Of a stretch of DNA of 64,000 nt, positions 1 to 13,016 are shown one piece after another. This DNA comes from Drosophila pseudoobscura (Eukaryota; Arthropoda; Insecta; Diptera; Drosophilidae): positions 25,420,001-25,484,000 of the forward strand of contig NC_046679.1 in NCBI RefSeq assembly GCF_009870125.1, in the 5' to 3' direction. Both the position numbers and the translations under genes were made by a program. Below the pieces are notes generated by a model that saw only the letters and a program-made list of their open reading frames with translations, ran no database searches and was not told the origin of the DNA. Position 1 is the stretch's first letter; each line of letters opens with the position of its first letter.

Positions 1-1069
1 ATGCCCCATGGGACGGAATGGGAGACGGGCAGAGAGCGGGAGAGAGAACAATGGATTGAAAATAAATACTCGTACACCCAAGAGCATCTCTATACTCCCA
101 ATAGATGCCATTCCCCTTCGGCTGGCAGCCAAATAAGCCCTGCCTTTCAGGGTCTCTATAAGGAGCTGTACCTTTCGTGGAGACTGCGAGAGAAGGGGCA
201 GAGAGAGGAGACATTCGGGAGTGCTGCACTTTGGACCGTGGAGCGTATAAGCCAGGCGCTAAGTGCCCGCTTAGCTGTCCTTGAACTTTCTGGCTGGCAC
301 ATTCCGCCACTCCGCGACTCCTCCTCTGCTCACAGTGCTGCGTCCCAGTATACAGTCGCCCTATTTGGGCAATTATCGATCTGCGATATGAGTGTCGGCG
401 ATAAGGGGCTCAAAGTCTGCGGTGAGACGATGAGTCGGTGTATCGCAAAAACAAATGGCAAGACAAAAGACAAAAGACGAGCCGAATCGAGAACGACCGA
501 CTGCAAACAAGATGTAAATGTGCCGATCAAATGCTGACGGAGCAGCTTTTGCTGTTGGTTTATTAACCTCATTCCCAATCCCATTTCCATTCTCACTCCC
601 ATTCCCAATCCGCTGCCGTCTCTCGGCCCAGAGCCCAGCTCTACGGCTCGCACGAATGATATTCATGAATATTGAAATACAGATATTTGTGCCAAATACT
701 CGGTGTGCCGAAAGTGGGCTGATATGAAGTTCGAATTGGTATTGATGTTGGTATTGTGTGCTATTGAAACTAAAAATAAACAGTCAGACAGACGGCCAGA
801 CCGCCAGACCGAGGGGCAGTGCCACATCACGTGCCGGCAACGGCAGATGTTTTTATTTATAACAAATTTGTTAATCTTTCGCCCCTCGTTGCAGCTCGAC
901 ACCCCGAATGCTCTGAATCCACGAACCAGACCAGACCGGACCAGCCCTGATCACACATCCTCGCAGAGCAGGAGACTCCGAACCACCAAGAAAAGGATAC
1001 AATCAGCCACAAGCACCAGCAAAATTGCAGTAGAATAGGCAGAAGCGGCAACCACTACACAGTAACACA
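1..1069 (+). other. Upstream/5' UTR region of the elongase gene, no supported gene
   Basis: No frame here shows a recognisable protein. Open frames on both strands overlap and look compositional, with runs of Arg, Glu and Ser. The stretch just before the elongase start codon at 1070 is A-rich (CAACCACTACACAGTAACACA) and is probably its 5' UTR. No clear core-promoter motif was found. Confidence 0.4.
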
Positions 1070-4000
1070 ATGGCCTTAATTATGAAATACATCGACACCG
1101 TAACCAGGTACCTGGACTCACATGGTGGTAAGTGGGGGGACGGGGCACGGCCCACGGGGGCCTTTGCTAATTTGCCTAACCTTGATTTTGGGGGAGCTTT
1201 GACCAACAATCAACAGCAGCAGCAACAACAGCAACTGGTACTCTCGCACAGTTCTCTGCAAAACCGGCAAAAGGTTTGGCAAAAGATTAAATAATTTTTG
1301 ACACCTGCTCTCTAATTAACCAGAGACCGGGGGCCAGTACAAACTTACAAAAATGTACATACAATACATATGTATATATATTTGAAGAGAGGCAGATATA
1401 GGCAATGTGGACATACTCGTAATATATCTGTAGTCCGAAGAACAGGGAAGGGGAAGTTCCATGCCCCAATGCCTGCTCCAATGTTGTATTTCTACTTGAT
1501 AACATGCTATGTATTCCCATTGGCCCACTGTACACAGACAAAGCCATGTACAAATACCTATATACAGTGTATCTATGCCTATGCCCATGCTGTTCCTATC
1601 GCGATATTCGATATCTCGCGCCGAAATAGAGGAGGGCCATTAAACGGCCAAGTGAAATCGATTTATGGGCCACGAAATTTCACAGAGAGTCGGTGGGCTC
1701 CAATTCCCTTTGGACTAAATATAATATTACGCCTTGGCGGATGGATCAATCGATAATCAAGAATTCAAAAACAGAACTTACCTTCGCTTCCCTGTGGGGA
1801 AATATTTCTGAAGTGAGATGCAATCCGAAGAAACATTTCAATATCGCTCTGTGGGCGATTACAATGATTATTAATTGATGATAATTTCCGGAGAAATATT
1901 TGCATAAACAAATTGCCCAACTAATTTCCTACGAACTAAATCGAAAATTATGGCATTTAGCGGCGATTCGAATGTGAAATTCGGCCATAGACCCTGCAGA
2001 TACTCGGACCCAGGCCCAGATACAGATACAGATACGCCAATGGTCTGAGTTGGACCGCAATTAAGAGTGTTAAGAGCACGTGTGTGCCCAGCTCTTCATT
2101 ATCGCCCTGCCTCCCCTCCGATGTACGCACGAAGATCGCCGTGCCGTCTGGGCATGGCCAATGCCAATGGCCAGGCGGCGACACGAAACGGCCCGGAGTG
2201 GATCAGGGCCAATGCCGGCGATGTGGCTGCGAATGATAAGAGCACGGCGAGGGCTTATCTAACAGATGCCTGTAACTGCTGTTTTTCTGCTCTGCTGCTT
2301 TGCTGCTCTGCTGCTTTGGTGTTGTGCAAGAGGCAGGGGCCCATGCCAGAGGAGTACTAATTCGATTTGCTTCCCTCTTCGTCTTCGCGCGCAGACTCAA
2401 GGACAAAGGACTGGCCCATGATGTCATCCCCGTTTCCCACACTGGCTGTGTGCCTCACATACGTCTACCTGGTCAAGGTGAGTTCCGGAGTCTATTGGCG
2501 GTTCGATTCCCGACTGCCGCCTCAACAGGTGTCCACTCGAGGCCAATCGAGCTAATCGCTAATCGCGGACTAAGCTAATCGGCGGCGGTAGTCTCAAGTG
2601 CTAGTCTCAAGTGCAAATCAGAGCACGGCTGGGACTGCCATGAGTCAGGGCGAATCGTAGCCAGCCATACCCGGCGATTGTATTAATCGATGATTCCATA
2701 CGGAACTCTCTCGTTCGCAGGTGCTGGGACCGCGGTTAATGGAGAATCGAAAGCCCCTGCATCTCCAGAACACACTAGTCCTCTACAATGCCATACAGGT
2801 TGTTTTCAGCGCGTGGCTGTTCTACGAGGTAGGTACTCGACCACCCATCACCCATCCCCCATAACATTCCCAACAGCCTCATGCCACATTCTCATCGTCA
2901 TCGTCGTCGTCGTTGTCGTCGCTGTCGCACCGTAAACTGGAGCCTGGAGCCCGGAGCCTGGAGCCCGGAGCCTGGAGCCTGGAACTGGAGGAAAACCTAT
3001 GGATCGGATAAACGGAAAAATGCTTGGCGCTTGACTTGATTTGATTTGATCCTGATTTGGCTTACTTTATGACATTTTCTGTTCTGTTCTGTTTCCTTTC
3101 CTTTCTTTTGCAAATGATTTCTTTGTTCTAGTGCTTAATGGGCGGCTGGTGGGGCGCATACAGCTTCCGCTGCCAGCCGGTGGACTACACAGATAGTGCC
3201 ACATCCCGGAGAGTAAGTGTCCCGAAAGCCAATCCCCCTTCTAGCGTATAAGTGTGTGCAGTCTCCCACGATCCAGTATCTCAGAAACTGGGCGTAGGCG
3301 TAGGCATAGGCCCCCATTCAGAGCCATCTCTAGTCCGAGGAGGGCCAAGCCCTGCCCCCATCCCCCCCACCGATTCGATTCGTGCAGTTATCCGCATACA
3401 GTGCAATAGATCTGCGCATTAAAAGACATTCCAGCGTATGCATTGCTTTGATTAAACCACATTTTGGTGGCCGGTGGCCGGTGATCGGTGAGCGGCGAGC
3501 GATTGAGCCAACGCTTCTTGGAGTTTTAACCAGCAATGCAAAGCCGTGCAATGCAACGCAATGCTTCGCCTTGTTGTTTTTACCCCCTTTACCCCCAATC
3601 ATTATTGCTACTAAGTATGTATATCCATTATCCATGGCACAATTAACTCTCGGCCGCACACGGCTGCTCCTGCGACTCCTGCCACTCCGCGCTGCGGCAG
3701 GTGTGTGTGCGCGCCGGCTTTGACTAATCCCAAAACGAGTGTTCGTTCTAACGTACGGGTATCGATCCAGCAGATCCAGCAGGTCCTGCAGATCCTGCCA
3801 ATGGTCCCAGCCCGGCTGGCTGTCCAGCAACAAAATGAAAAATGCTTTGTTTTGTATATAAACGCTAGCCACATACCGAAATACTCTACAAATGGTGATT
3901 AATTTCGCTTCGATTAATCATAGTTGCGCTTTTCTTTTGCTTAAGTAGATATACTATCTAAGTCTTTACTTTTTACTCATACTAACACCCGCACCCGCCT

Positions 4001-7000
4001 TCGAACATGCACAAGTGTAAATACCAGAGTGAGTAATCAACAACAACCAACGAAATCAACAACAGAAAGCCAGAAAGCCAGAAAGCCAGAAGGCCAGAAG
4101 GCCAGAAAGCCAAAGAGCCAAAGGAAGGAAGCCAGCGACACGACCAAAACAACGACTGCGACTGCGTCCACGATCCACAATCCACGATCCTCGATCCACG
4201 CATCGCATCCCCTCTTCTTCCAACGAAAACCAAGAACGGATATAAACGTGTCATTTTGTGCTCTACATTTGCAGATAGGCATTTCCGGTTGGCTAACTGG
4301 ACATTATAGCTTCCGATGTCAGCCAGTCGACTATAGTAATAATCCTAGAACGTTAAGGGTATGTGTTAACCTCACCACGAGCCGTAAGATAACGATTACG
4401 ATAACAGTAGCGATTGCGACTGCGATTGCGATGCACCCAAACACCCATAGACCGATAAGCATTCTAATTATTTTAATTTTCGCCTTGGTTTGTGTGCGTG
4501 AATACGTGGGAATACTCCTAGCATTACACATATGTAGATACACACCTAGCTATAGATATATATATATATAGATGTAGATGTAGATACATGCGCGGACAAA
4601 CGCTGATAATACGGGACTTAATTTATGGAATAGTTGGTTGGGTTAATGGTTGGTTAACTCTATTCTAAGTAAAAAAAAACTAATGCTAACATCGACCACA
4701 CCACACTCAGATCCTAACCCCCTCCCCAGATTGTAGCATGTGTATGCCGTACATAACTGATAACTGTCAACGTGTTTCCACTGTCACTAAACCCAAGAGA
4801 TCCAAGGCCCCCTTCAAGACTTCTGATTTCTGATCTGTCTGATCTACTCCGATCCAATAAAACTAACTCAAATTAATCAAACGAAACGATTGATTGAATG
4901 TATCCACCCGTAAACGGTTCGTTAGATACTTTCGAGCGGAAATACTTAATTTGTTTATGGAATCTCTTTCTCTCTCTCTCTCTCTCTTTCTCTCTCCCTA
5001 TCCTATTTTTCCGCCCTGAAGAGTCTGCATGAATGTTTGATTTGATTTGATTTGACATTGATCTTGATTTGAATATGATTTTCGAGTAACGAGTAACAGT
5101 AACGAGTATTACCTAATGGAACGAGCTGTGAATGTGCTGCGAGTGAGATCTGTTTTCGGCTGGACCGACACGAGTGTACAGCTTATCCCTATCCCAAAGA
5201 ACATTACTTTCCCTATCCTTGGAAACATATACGGGTAAAAGCCCGAGCCCGAAGTGAAACTGTAAGGTAATAAACATCCCATCCGTAATTCCATAATCCG
5301 TAAATTCCATTTCCTTTATGGAATGTTATTGGCGTTCAAGCTCCTCTTAAACCCCCCAATGGATGGGGATATGATTGATAGGGATAGGGATAGGAGAGAT
5401 ACTCAATCTCAGATAAATGAATGCCAGAAATAAACCACACAAATATACCTCATGGAAAGAGAAACATCGCTAATCGATATGTAACTTTCTTCCCCGCTGC
5501 CTGCTGTTCCCGTTTCATTTTACCTGACGGAATCATCAGATGGTCCATGCCTGCTGGTGGTACTACTTCTCGAAGTTCACAGAGTTCATGGATACGGTGA
5601 GTGACAGATCAAAGCTCTTACGCCGCCTCGCGACGCTCCAAGAGCGATAATTGCATTCATGAATCAACGCTCTCGCTGTTTTGTTTTGTGTCGCCACAGA
5701 TTTTCTTCGTGTTGCGCAAGAAGACCAGCCAGGTAACGACGCTGCACGTCATCCATCACGGCTGCATGCCCATGTCGGTCTGGTTCGGCGTGAAATTCAC
5801 TCCAGGTGAGTGTTTGCGCTGCTCCAAAGGCTGGCCCACTGACTGATCCAATCCCATCCACCGTCCCCCCAGGCGGCCACAGCACCTTCTTCGGACTGCT
5901 CAACACATTCGTGCACATCGTGATGTACACCTACTACATGTTCTCGGCCATGGGACCCCAGTACCAGAAGTACCTCTGGTGGAAGAAGTACCTGACCACC
6001 CTTCAGATGGTAAGACTGCCATCGGCCAGATTACCCTTAGGGAAATGCCTAACTCCCTGTCCCTCCATCTCTCTGCCACTTGCTTCCGCAGGTCCAGTTC
6101 ATCCTGATCATGGTGCACGCCTTCCAGCTCCTGTTCATCGACTGCAACTACCCGAAGGCATTCGTCTGGTGGATCGGCATGCACGCCGTCATGTTCTTCT
6201 TCCTGTTCAACGAGTTCTACAAGGCAGCCTACAGGAACCGTCTGATGGTGAGTCCGTCTGCCTCCGAACAGACCCGGAAATGCTCCTTCCCCCCGACGAC
6301 GCGCGCCGACACTTTCTCACATTAATGGCCCTAACGGGCCAGCGTTTATCATTGGCCAAGATCGTCCGAAGACAGCCACAAAACGGTGGTCTCACGCCGG
6401 GGTGGGGGCCTCGGCCTGGCCCCATTATTATCTATCGGAGATTTTTGGGCTCGTACTTCCCACGTTGCCCGAGGCGTCTTTCAAGACCGCAATTAAGGCA
6501 GCGTGTCGCAAGGGGACTCGGGGGCTCTCTGTGGCTCTGTGACGCCACCAGAAACACAGTGTTCCAGATTCCGGTCTGTGTTAATGAAAACGAATACGAA
6601 TACGAAAACGATCCCAAGAGTGGGGGCAAGAGCGCCGCTTATATCATCGCCAGCGCTGCACCTTGCGGACGTCTCTGTCCAGCGTCCGTCGTCCGCCGTC
6701 CGCCGTCCACCGTCCGCCTATTGCATATGCGCGAGATGCTGTGGTCCAAATTCATTAACGAGATTTCGTCAAGTGGGTCTTTGGGGCCTGGGATTCATTC
6801 GGGTGCTGCGTTGGGTTCACAGCTACAGCACAAGGCGAAGATAAGGTACAAAAGCGCCGAAACGAAGCCGTTTAACGATCGTTATAACGCCATCGTCAGC
6901 GGCGGCATCCGCTGTGAGTGAAAGTTGAACGGAGGAGCCACAGCAACGGGAAAGACACAAAACAAAACAAAACAAACACAGACTCCGACTCCGACTTCGA

Positions 7001-7500
7001 CTTCGACTCGGATGGGGCAGATCATTGCATAACGATGGCTGTGGTGCTGTGGGTCACGTCACTGGGTGGCCGGAGGCAGGGCGAGGGGACTGGGGGCATT
7101 CGCAGTCGGCATCGCATCGATCCTTATACCTCTACCGTTTTTGACCATTTTGCAGAGAAAGAACGCGTTGCTGGCCAACGGACACGCCAAGCCGAACGGC
7201 TACTGCAAGAGCATCAATGCCCACGACGACCTGGCCATGCCCCAGCCGACGGCCGCGTCGGTGACACCGGTGTCGAAGGCCAACGGCAGCGCGGCGCCCC
7301 TCACCAACGGTCATGCGAATGGCCTCAGCAATGGCTACAAGCAGCTGGCCAACGGCAATGCGCCGGCGTCGACGACGACGCATAACGGCAGCGCCCACAA
7401 GGGAGGGGCAGGGCCCAACGGCCTGCTGACGAACGGATACGCCACCAAGCTGCTGGACGACGCCTCCCAGGACTTGAAGCAGCGGAAGACGCAGAAATAA
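1070..7500 (+). CDS. ELOVL-family very-long-chain fatty acid elongase (CG31522/CG31523-like)
   Basis: Condensing enzyme (3-ketoacyl-CoA synthase) of the ER elongase, adding two carbons to long-chain acyl-CoA. Coding exons: 1070-1127, 2395-2477, 2721-2828, then either 3132-3212 or 4275-4358, then 5540-5596, 5700-5805, 5873-6009, 6092-6247, 7156-7500. All joints keep frame and have GT/AG borders, giving 376 aa (or 377 with the second alternative exon). The family histidine box is present as HVIHH in the 5700-5805 exon. Further family signatures are MENRKP, FFVLRKK, NTFVHIVMYTYY and a series of hydrophobic helices. The C-terminal tail from 7156 is soluble and rich in NG repeats (NGHAN, SNGYKQLANG), with basic residues near the end. 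The start is the first in-frame ATG (MALIMKYIDT). In D. melanogaster the best match from memory is CG31522 or its neighbour CG31523; which one is not certain. The function is sure at family level, the substrate is not known. Confidence 0.93.
2937..2985. repeat. 7-bp minisatellite (CTGGAGC/CCGGAGC)n
   Basis: Seven head-to-tail 7-bp units alternating CTGGAGC and CCGGAGC. They lie in the elongase intron about 150 bp upstream of alternative exon A. Confidence 0.85.
3132..3212 (+). other. Elongase alternative exon A (27 codons)
   Basis: Preceded by TTTGTTCTAG and followed by GTAAGT. It encodes CLMGGWWGAYSFRCQPVDYT plus seven residues ending SRR. It is phase 0 on both sides, the same as the exon at 4275-4358, and both encode the conserved SFRCQPVDY core, so only one should be used per mRNA. 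Confidence 0.85.
4069..4124. repeat. 8-bp minisatellite (GCCAGAAA)n
   Basis: About seven 8-bp units (GCCAGAAA, GCCAGAAG, GCCAAAGA), all purine-rich. They lie in the elongase intron about 150 bp upstream of alternative exon B. Confidence 0.85.
4275..4358 (+). other. Elongase alternative exon B (28 codons)
   Basis: Preceded by CTACATTTGCAG and followed by GTATGT. It encodes IGISGWLTGHYSFRCQPVDY plus eight residues ending TLR. The core SFRCQPVDY is identical to exon A while the first ten residues and the end differ, consistent with tandem exon duplication and mutually exclusive splicing. Confidence 0.85.
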
Positions 7501-9551
7501 TATCGGGGCAAAGCGGGGCGGCGCCAGCACAGAGCCTAGGACAGGATCAGCGCCGGGAGTGCCCCCCGGAACGGGGGGAGCTCCACAAGTCATTACCACG
7601 TCACACGTCTCGTCACGTCACTTTCTCCCATTCTCATACACACACAGAAACACAGAGAAATACAAATACAAATACAAGTAATAAACACACCGAACACATT
7701 CTGGAGAAATGGCGAGAGAAACTCCCAAGAGTCTAACCGAAAGCTTAGACTATGGGCATGTTTTACTTCGTATCTCCGCTACAAAGCATCCCCACACCAA
7801 TACATCCACCCCACCCCACCACCCAAACACGGACATACAGTCATGCTGAGAGTATGCGCGCAGGCATACCTATTTATGCATCCCCATATCCAAATGTATA
7901 GGCTTTGCATAGGCGAATCATCTGAACAGAATCAGAATCAGAATCAGATTGTGCGTCAGATCGGAGTTCCACACATACAAACATCCAAGCATTCATACAT
8001 ACTTACATACATACGAGTATATATATTACACATACAATATTTTGTTGCTTCTTTTCTTTTAAAAAACTACTTTAGTTGTACAAAGCTTACAAATTAGAAG
8101 TACAGTACCATGAGAATTGTATAAAATGCGAAAATTCAAGAAACAAAAGAAAAATGAAAATGAAAACCAAACGGATGGCCAGCATAAACAATTTATAAAC
8201 TAAATTAAAAGCTAACTCAAGTTTATTCAATTGAGCTTGTGTGTGAGCATGGAATTCAACTATTTAAGAATCTAGAATTTAACTTATATTATACAAACAC
8301 ACGTAAACACACACACACACACACACACACACACTGATACACGGACACGTACACGTATAAATAATAATAATAATAATAATTAAAAAGAGAGTTTGCTGGC
8401 GTGGCAGTCAACGACGAGAAGTTTTGTAAATGTATAGATCAGAAAACAAGTGTAATTTAAAATTAGGCACAATAATTGTTACAAATAAAAGTCAAGCAAA
8501 ATAGTCAACCACTATTTAAGTCAGGCAGAACCAGAACCAGAAACGGAAATGGAAATGGAAACCCCCCCCACAATAACATACCGAGTATCGGGATCGGATT
8601 GGGCCAATTTGTGCAACGTTTCAAACTAAATTAAAAAATAAACGGAGTAATAACAAATTAAAACTAAAAGAATGAACACAGGCTACCGGCTAACGACTAC
8701 CCACATAATGTTCGATTAATTTATTATAAATAAATGGTGAAGCTGAACGAAAAGAGGACGAATCCAGATCGGAACATTCGAATTGGCATAGGTGTGGGAT
8801 ATATTGGATCGATTCCAACGGCAAAACAACAACACACCATCTAGGGTCTTTTGTGGAGACCTACCCTGCCCTACCCTCTCTCTCACTCTCTGTCTGTCTG
8901 TTGTCATTTGCTGGAATCGAGACTTGCATTTAAGGGTCTAGGCGTTCAATACAGTTTTATTAACATTTATGTTTAATTTGGATGCGTTAGATTTTACATG
9001 TGTGCCTCCTCCCCGCTGTACGCTGCAGAAACGTATGCGAGGCCGAGGGCGGGGCGGGGTCTAATGTACTTAGAACTTAGAGCTAAACTTGCTGGCTACG
9101 AGCTAGGCGTGTGTTAAGCTGTCCATAAGTGATAGGCAGAAGTAGAAGTACAATTAGAATAGAGGCTAAAACATAGACAGTATCTAAGTGGTAGGCAATT
9201 GTACGATCGTACGATTCTACGTGACAAGTACAACATTTTCACGATCATCTTAATCTTTCAAATTGAAAGCAATATGTAAACTATACAGAGAAGTGCTAAA
9301 TATGGCTGTTCAACGTTGATGGGCTGGGCGGGCCATTGTGTTGCAGGCCAGCGCGGGACGAGAAAGGAAGATGAGTACTTGCTCTGCAGCTGCTTCGGCT
9401 TCTGGTGGTGTCTCTGCTGCTTCTGCTGCTGGCGCATGGGTGTGTACAAGTGAGTAAAAACCACGCAGCCGACGATGGACACGCATGGGCACGGATTATA
9501 ATTGTAGATTAGAGATTTTAAAAACACTTAGGGCTATACGGCGACAGGGAC
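7501..9551. other. Convergent 3' UTR region of the elongase (+) and the DnaJ gene (-)
   Basis: No coding signal. Plus-strand AATAAA signals occur at about 7680, 8483 and 8636. AATAAA on the minus strand (TTTATT) occurs at 8957-8962, about 590 bp past the DnaJ stop, and again near 8719. A (CA)n microsatellite runs from about 8308 to 8334. The strong, repeated plus-strand signals suggest alternative poly(A) sites for the elongase. Confidence 0.55.
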
Positions 9552-12500
9552 TCAGTTGCGGCGCGCGCGACGTCGTGCGTTGCCCGCAAAGGCATTGGGC
9601 GCACCCGGATGCTGGCCGCTGTACAAATTGTCCAAGAACTCGTGCAGCGTGGCCTCGCTGGAAAAGAAGAGACCAGTTGCCAGTTAAATGCCTTGGATAC
9701 GGATACGGCTATCGCCGCATTCTCCTTACCTAACGCCGCTGACTCCACCGCCTGGATGGTGCGCACCGCGGTCGTGGTGCGGGTGCGGGTGCTGTTGCTG
9801 CTGCTGCTGCTGTGGGTGGTGGTGTGGTTGCGGCTGCTGCGATGGCGGCTGTTGCTGGGCACCGCGAACTATGCGATACTGCACCATATGCGAATTGGGC
9901 TCCAAATGAGACAGGGCGCCCTTCTGGCAGTTGGCCCACTCGGTTATGTCGTACACCTTGCCATCCATCAGAGCCAAATATTTCCATCGCAGACCCATCA
10001 TACTTGTCTCGGCCCAGATATCCCCCTGCCACGAAAAAAAGGCACACAATAGCTACAAATACTTCCTACTCAGAATGAGGGATACTTACGTCCTTGGCAG
10101 AGTGACGTATCTTACAGGAGGCACATTCGCGCGCCGCGTAGTGAGGACGTTCGGTTAGTTTGCGAGGGTGGCGTTGGGCACAGGTGCTGCATCTGCAATT
10201 CATCGCAAGTGTTAGCTTTTGCTGCCTTTCGGCACATTGCGGTCACATACCTTATAGTGTTGGCTGCCTCAGCCATTTTGGATTGCAGCTGCGACAGCAG
10301 ATCATGCAGCTCCGTCCAGGCCTTCTCGGCGTGCAGAGTCTCGGCGATGCTTTGGTCATAGAGGAGTCGGTTCTCCTGCAAATAAGAAGTAAACGGATCA
10401 GTTTGCACTGCCATCGAGGTGGGATTTTGCGGATTAATGTGTCCACAGCAAACCGTACCGGTTCCCCGATCAACTCGAAGGCCCGCTGGAGCACCTTGAA
10501 AGCCTCCTCCGCGCCAGCCTGTTTGTTTTTGTCCGGGTGCACCAGCACCGCAATTTTCTTGTAATGCTTGCGGATCTGCTCCTGCGAGCTGTCTGGCGGC
10601 ACTCCCAGTATGCTGCAACCAAGAAAAATGTGTTTTAAAGGCAAAGCTTGGGCATCGTTGATCATGGCGGCTCACCTGTATGCATCTTTTCCTTTACAAT
10701 TAAGCAGCGAGTACATTGCTTCCTCGCCTGTCTGCGGCAGGCGTCCCGTCTTGAACGATTCTGAGGTGGGTTCCGGTGGTTTCCGCTTGTAGAATCGCCG
10801 CCAGAAGGCCCAGCGCGAGTTCTTGGCGAAACGGGCATCGAAGCGTCGCCAGTAGTTGCGCCACCAAATGCTCGGCTTGCCGGAGTTCTGCTTCAGTTCC
10901 TTGTGCAGCTGCCGCGCATATGCCAGCCCGGCCACATAGGCCAAAGCCAGCCTATCATAGGCCATGCTGAAGCCCAGCACGACAATGTCGTAGACCAGGT
11001 AGAACAGCCAGGTGAGCAATTTCAGAGTGTAAATCCACCAGGTGTGCAGAATCCGCTTCGCCAGCTCGTAGTTCCTGTTGCTGGACAAGCTGCTGGCATG
11101 GGAGGGCGAGTTGGATGAGGAGGAGTAGGCGTTGTTGCTTCGATTGCGCTTCGAGGAGTACGAATAGCCAGAGCTGTTATTCGAGTTTACGTTCATGTTC
11201 GAGGAGGAATATCGCTTGGACGAAGAGGAACTAACATTGTTGTTGTTTGTGTTGTTGCTGTTGCCCGAATTTGAAATCGATGAGGCAGTGGAGTTCGTCT
11301 GATTTGCATTTGCATTGGCGCTGGGTTTGCCGCTGCTGCTGCTCGGCTTGCGGGACGAAAGGCCTGGATTGATGGCAGGATTCGTTGTCGAATTGCCGTT
11401 GCTTGTGTGGTTCTCTCTCTGGGCGCTGCCGTTGCCATTGCTGTTGCTGGCGGGAGTCGATGAGGTGCTTGTCTTTTGCTCGCTAGCCCTAACGTTGATC
11501 CTTGTCTGTAAGGGCCGCTTCTTCTCCTGGTTGGTGGCTTTATTCGTTTTGATCTGAGCGGCCTGCTGCGTTGCAGATTGCTGGGGCTGGGGCTGTGGCT
11601 GTGGCTGCGTCTGCTGTTGTTGTTGCTGTTGCTTTAGCTGTGCCGCGTGGTTGGATTGTCCACGCTTCTTTCCACGACTGCCATGGGCATGACCAGCATT
11701 CGAGGCCAGAAGAAGCGGCGTGTCCTTTGCATCATGCAATGGAGAACGTTTCGCAGTCCGCATCTCCCGACCGGCGACGCCTTCCTCTTTACCCTGCCGT
11801 CGCTGCTGCTGCTGCGGACTTGCATAGTCCAATCCGTTGGCCGTGCGCGTCTCGCCTCCTGAGCCGCTCGACTGCGTGCCCTTGCTCAGCACATCCGAGT
11901 AGGACATTGGCATGGGCTTCACCTCGGCCACAATGCGCTTCTTGCCATCGGGCTGACCTGTCACCACAATAGTGGACTTACTGACGGTGGCAGTTGGCAA
12001 AGACTTGGAGGCCTTTGCGGCCACAGGCATTGGGCTTGCAGGCTTGCTCAATTGCTCCGGCACCTGCTGCGGGGGCTGCTGCGTCGCCTGCGGTGTCTGC
12101 TCATGGTGTGCAGGCGGCGGTGACTCCTTCTGGTTGCTGGCGTTTTCATTGATCTCGTCCCCGAATTGTATGTAGCTGCCTCCAGTCAGATTTGGCGACC
12201 AGTTGTTCACCAGATTGTTGATGAGCAGATTTGCGCTACTTGGAGGGTGGAGGACTTGCGGAGGAGGGGGCGGAGGTGGTTGTGGATTGGGATGTGGATG
12301 TGGATGGGGCTTGGCCTGCTGAAGGTGGGCTTGGGGCTGAGGCTGTTGCTGGGGCTGTTGCTGTTGCTGGGGCTGTGAGGGTTGAGGCTGTGATGCACCC
12401 ACCATATTCATCTCCGGCTTTGGCAGCAACGGACTTGCGGCGAAAAGTTCATAAAGAGGCGTCGGCTGGGGGGGTGTCGGTGGCGGGGCTTGGTGATGTG

Positions 12501-12966
12501 GATGCTGGTGATTCAGTGATGCCATGTTGATATGCGTGAAGTGGGGAGCAGTGCCGTCGTTGACCGGGCTCTCGGGACAGTGATACACTTTGAGAAAATT
12601 CCCATGCCCCACGGGCAGTACCGAGTAGGTCTCGGGCTGTCCAGGCTGGCCCGAATAGGCCAGGTTGTACAGATATTCATTATACACATGGGGCTGCGGT
12701 GGCGGCTGGGGCTGTTGCTGCTGAAGATGCGGCGGAAACGGGCCACCCAAGTGCGGAGGCGGCGGTGTCCACATCATGGGTCCGGGCGGAGCCTGACCAT
12801 GTTGCTGATGAAGCATAAAGTTTTGATGATGCTGCTGATGTTGCTGCTGCTGCTGTTGATGGGCCAAAAAATTCGCCATCTCTTCCGTGTGGGGCAGAAC
12901 ATGATAGGATGCAGGCTCCCCGCCCCCACCAATCTCATCGCCGCGGTCATCCTGACGTGTCGCCAT
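9552..12966 (-). CDS. CG14650: DNAJC14-like membrane J-domain co-chaperone
   Basis: Hsp70 co-chaperone of the ER membrane; the human DNAJC14/DRIP78 homologue helps traffic receptors. Exons: 12966-10676, 10612-10459, 10375-10251, 10192-10090, 10025-9730, 9657-9552; all joints keep frame, giving 1024 aa. Residues 1 to about 630 are low complexity, rich in Gln, Pro, His and then Ser/Asn. Residues about 639-683 hold hydrophobic segments (LLTWLFYLVYDIVVLGF). The J domain follows (YSILGVPPDSS, helix II, HPD at residues 789-791, FELIGEP). After it comes a cysteine-rich C-terminal domain with CSTCAQRHP and CASCKIRH, a zinc-ribbon-like arrangement. The ATG at 12966 (MATRQDD) was chosen; the frame extends upstream only through a GTG. 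The gene name rests on memory of D. melanogaster; the family call does not. Confidence 0.9.
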
Positions 12967-13016
12967 ATCCCGCGACGTAAACGCAGAAGCGTGCTCTCGA
13001 GCCTGTGTCTTTTTCA

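Noticed and set aside
2470..2520. tRNA-like A and B boxes (TGGTCAAGGTG and GGTTCGATTCC)
   Set aside because: The A box overlaps an elongase exon end, and the T-arm would have only two paired bases; no acceptor stem forms.
5806..6921. 371-codon open frame on +
   Set aside because: It runs through elongase exons and introns, and only short parts match the protein. The real exons use standard GT/AG borders.
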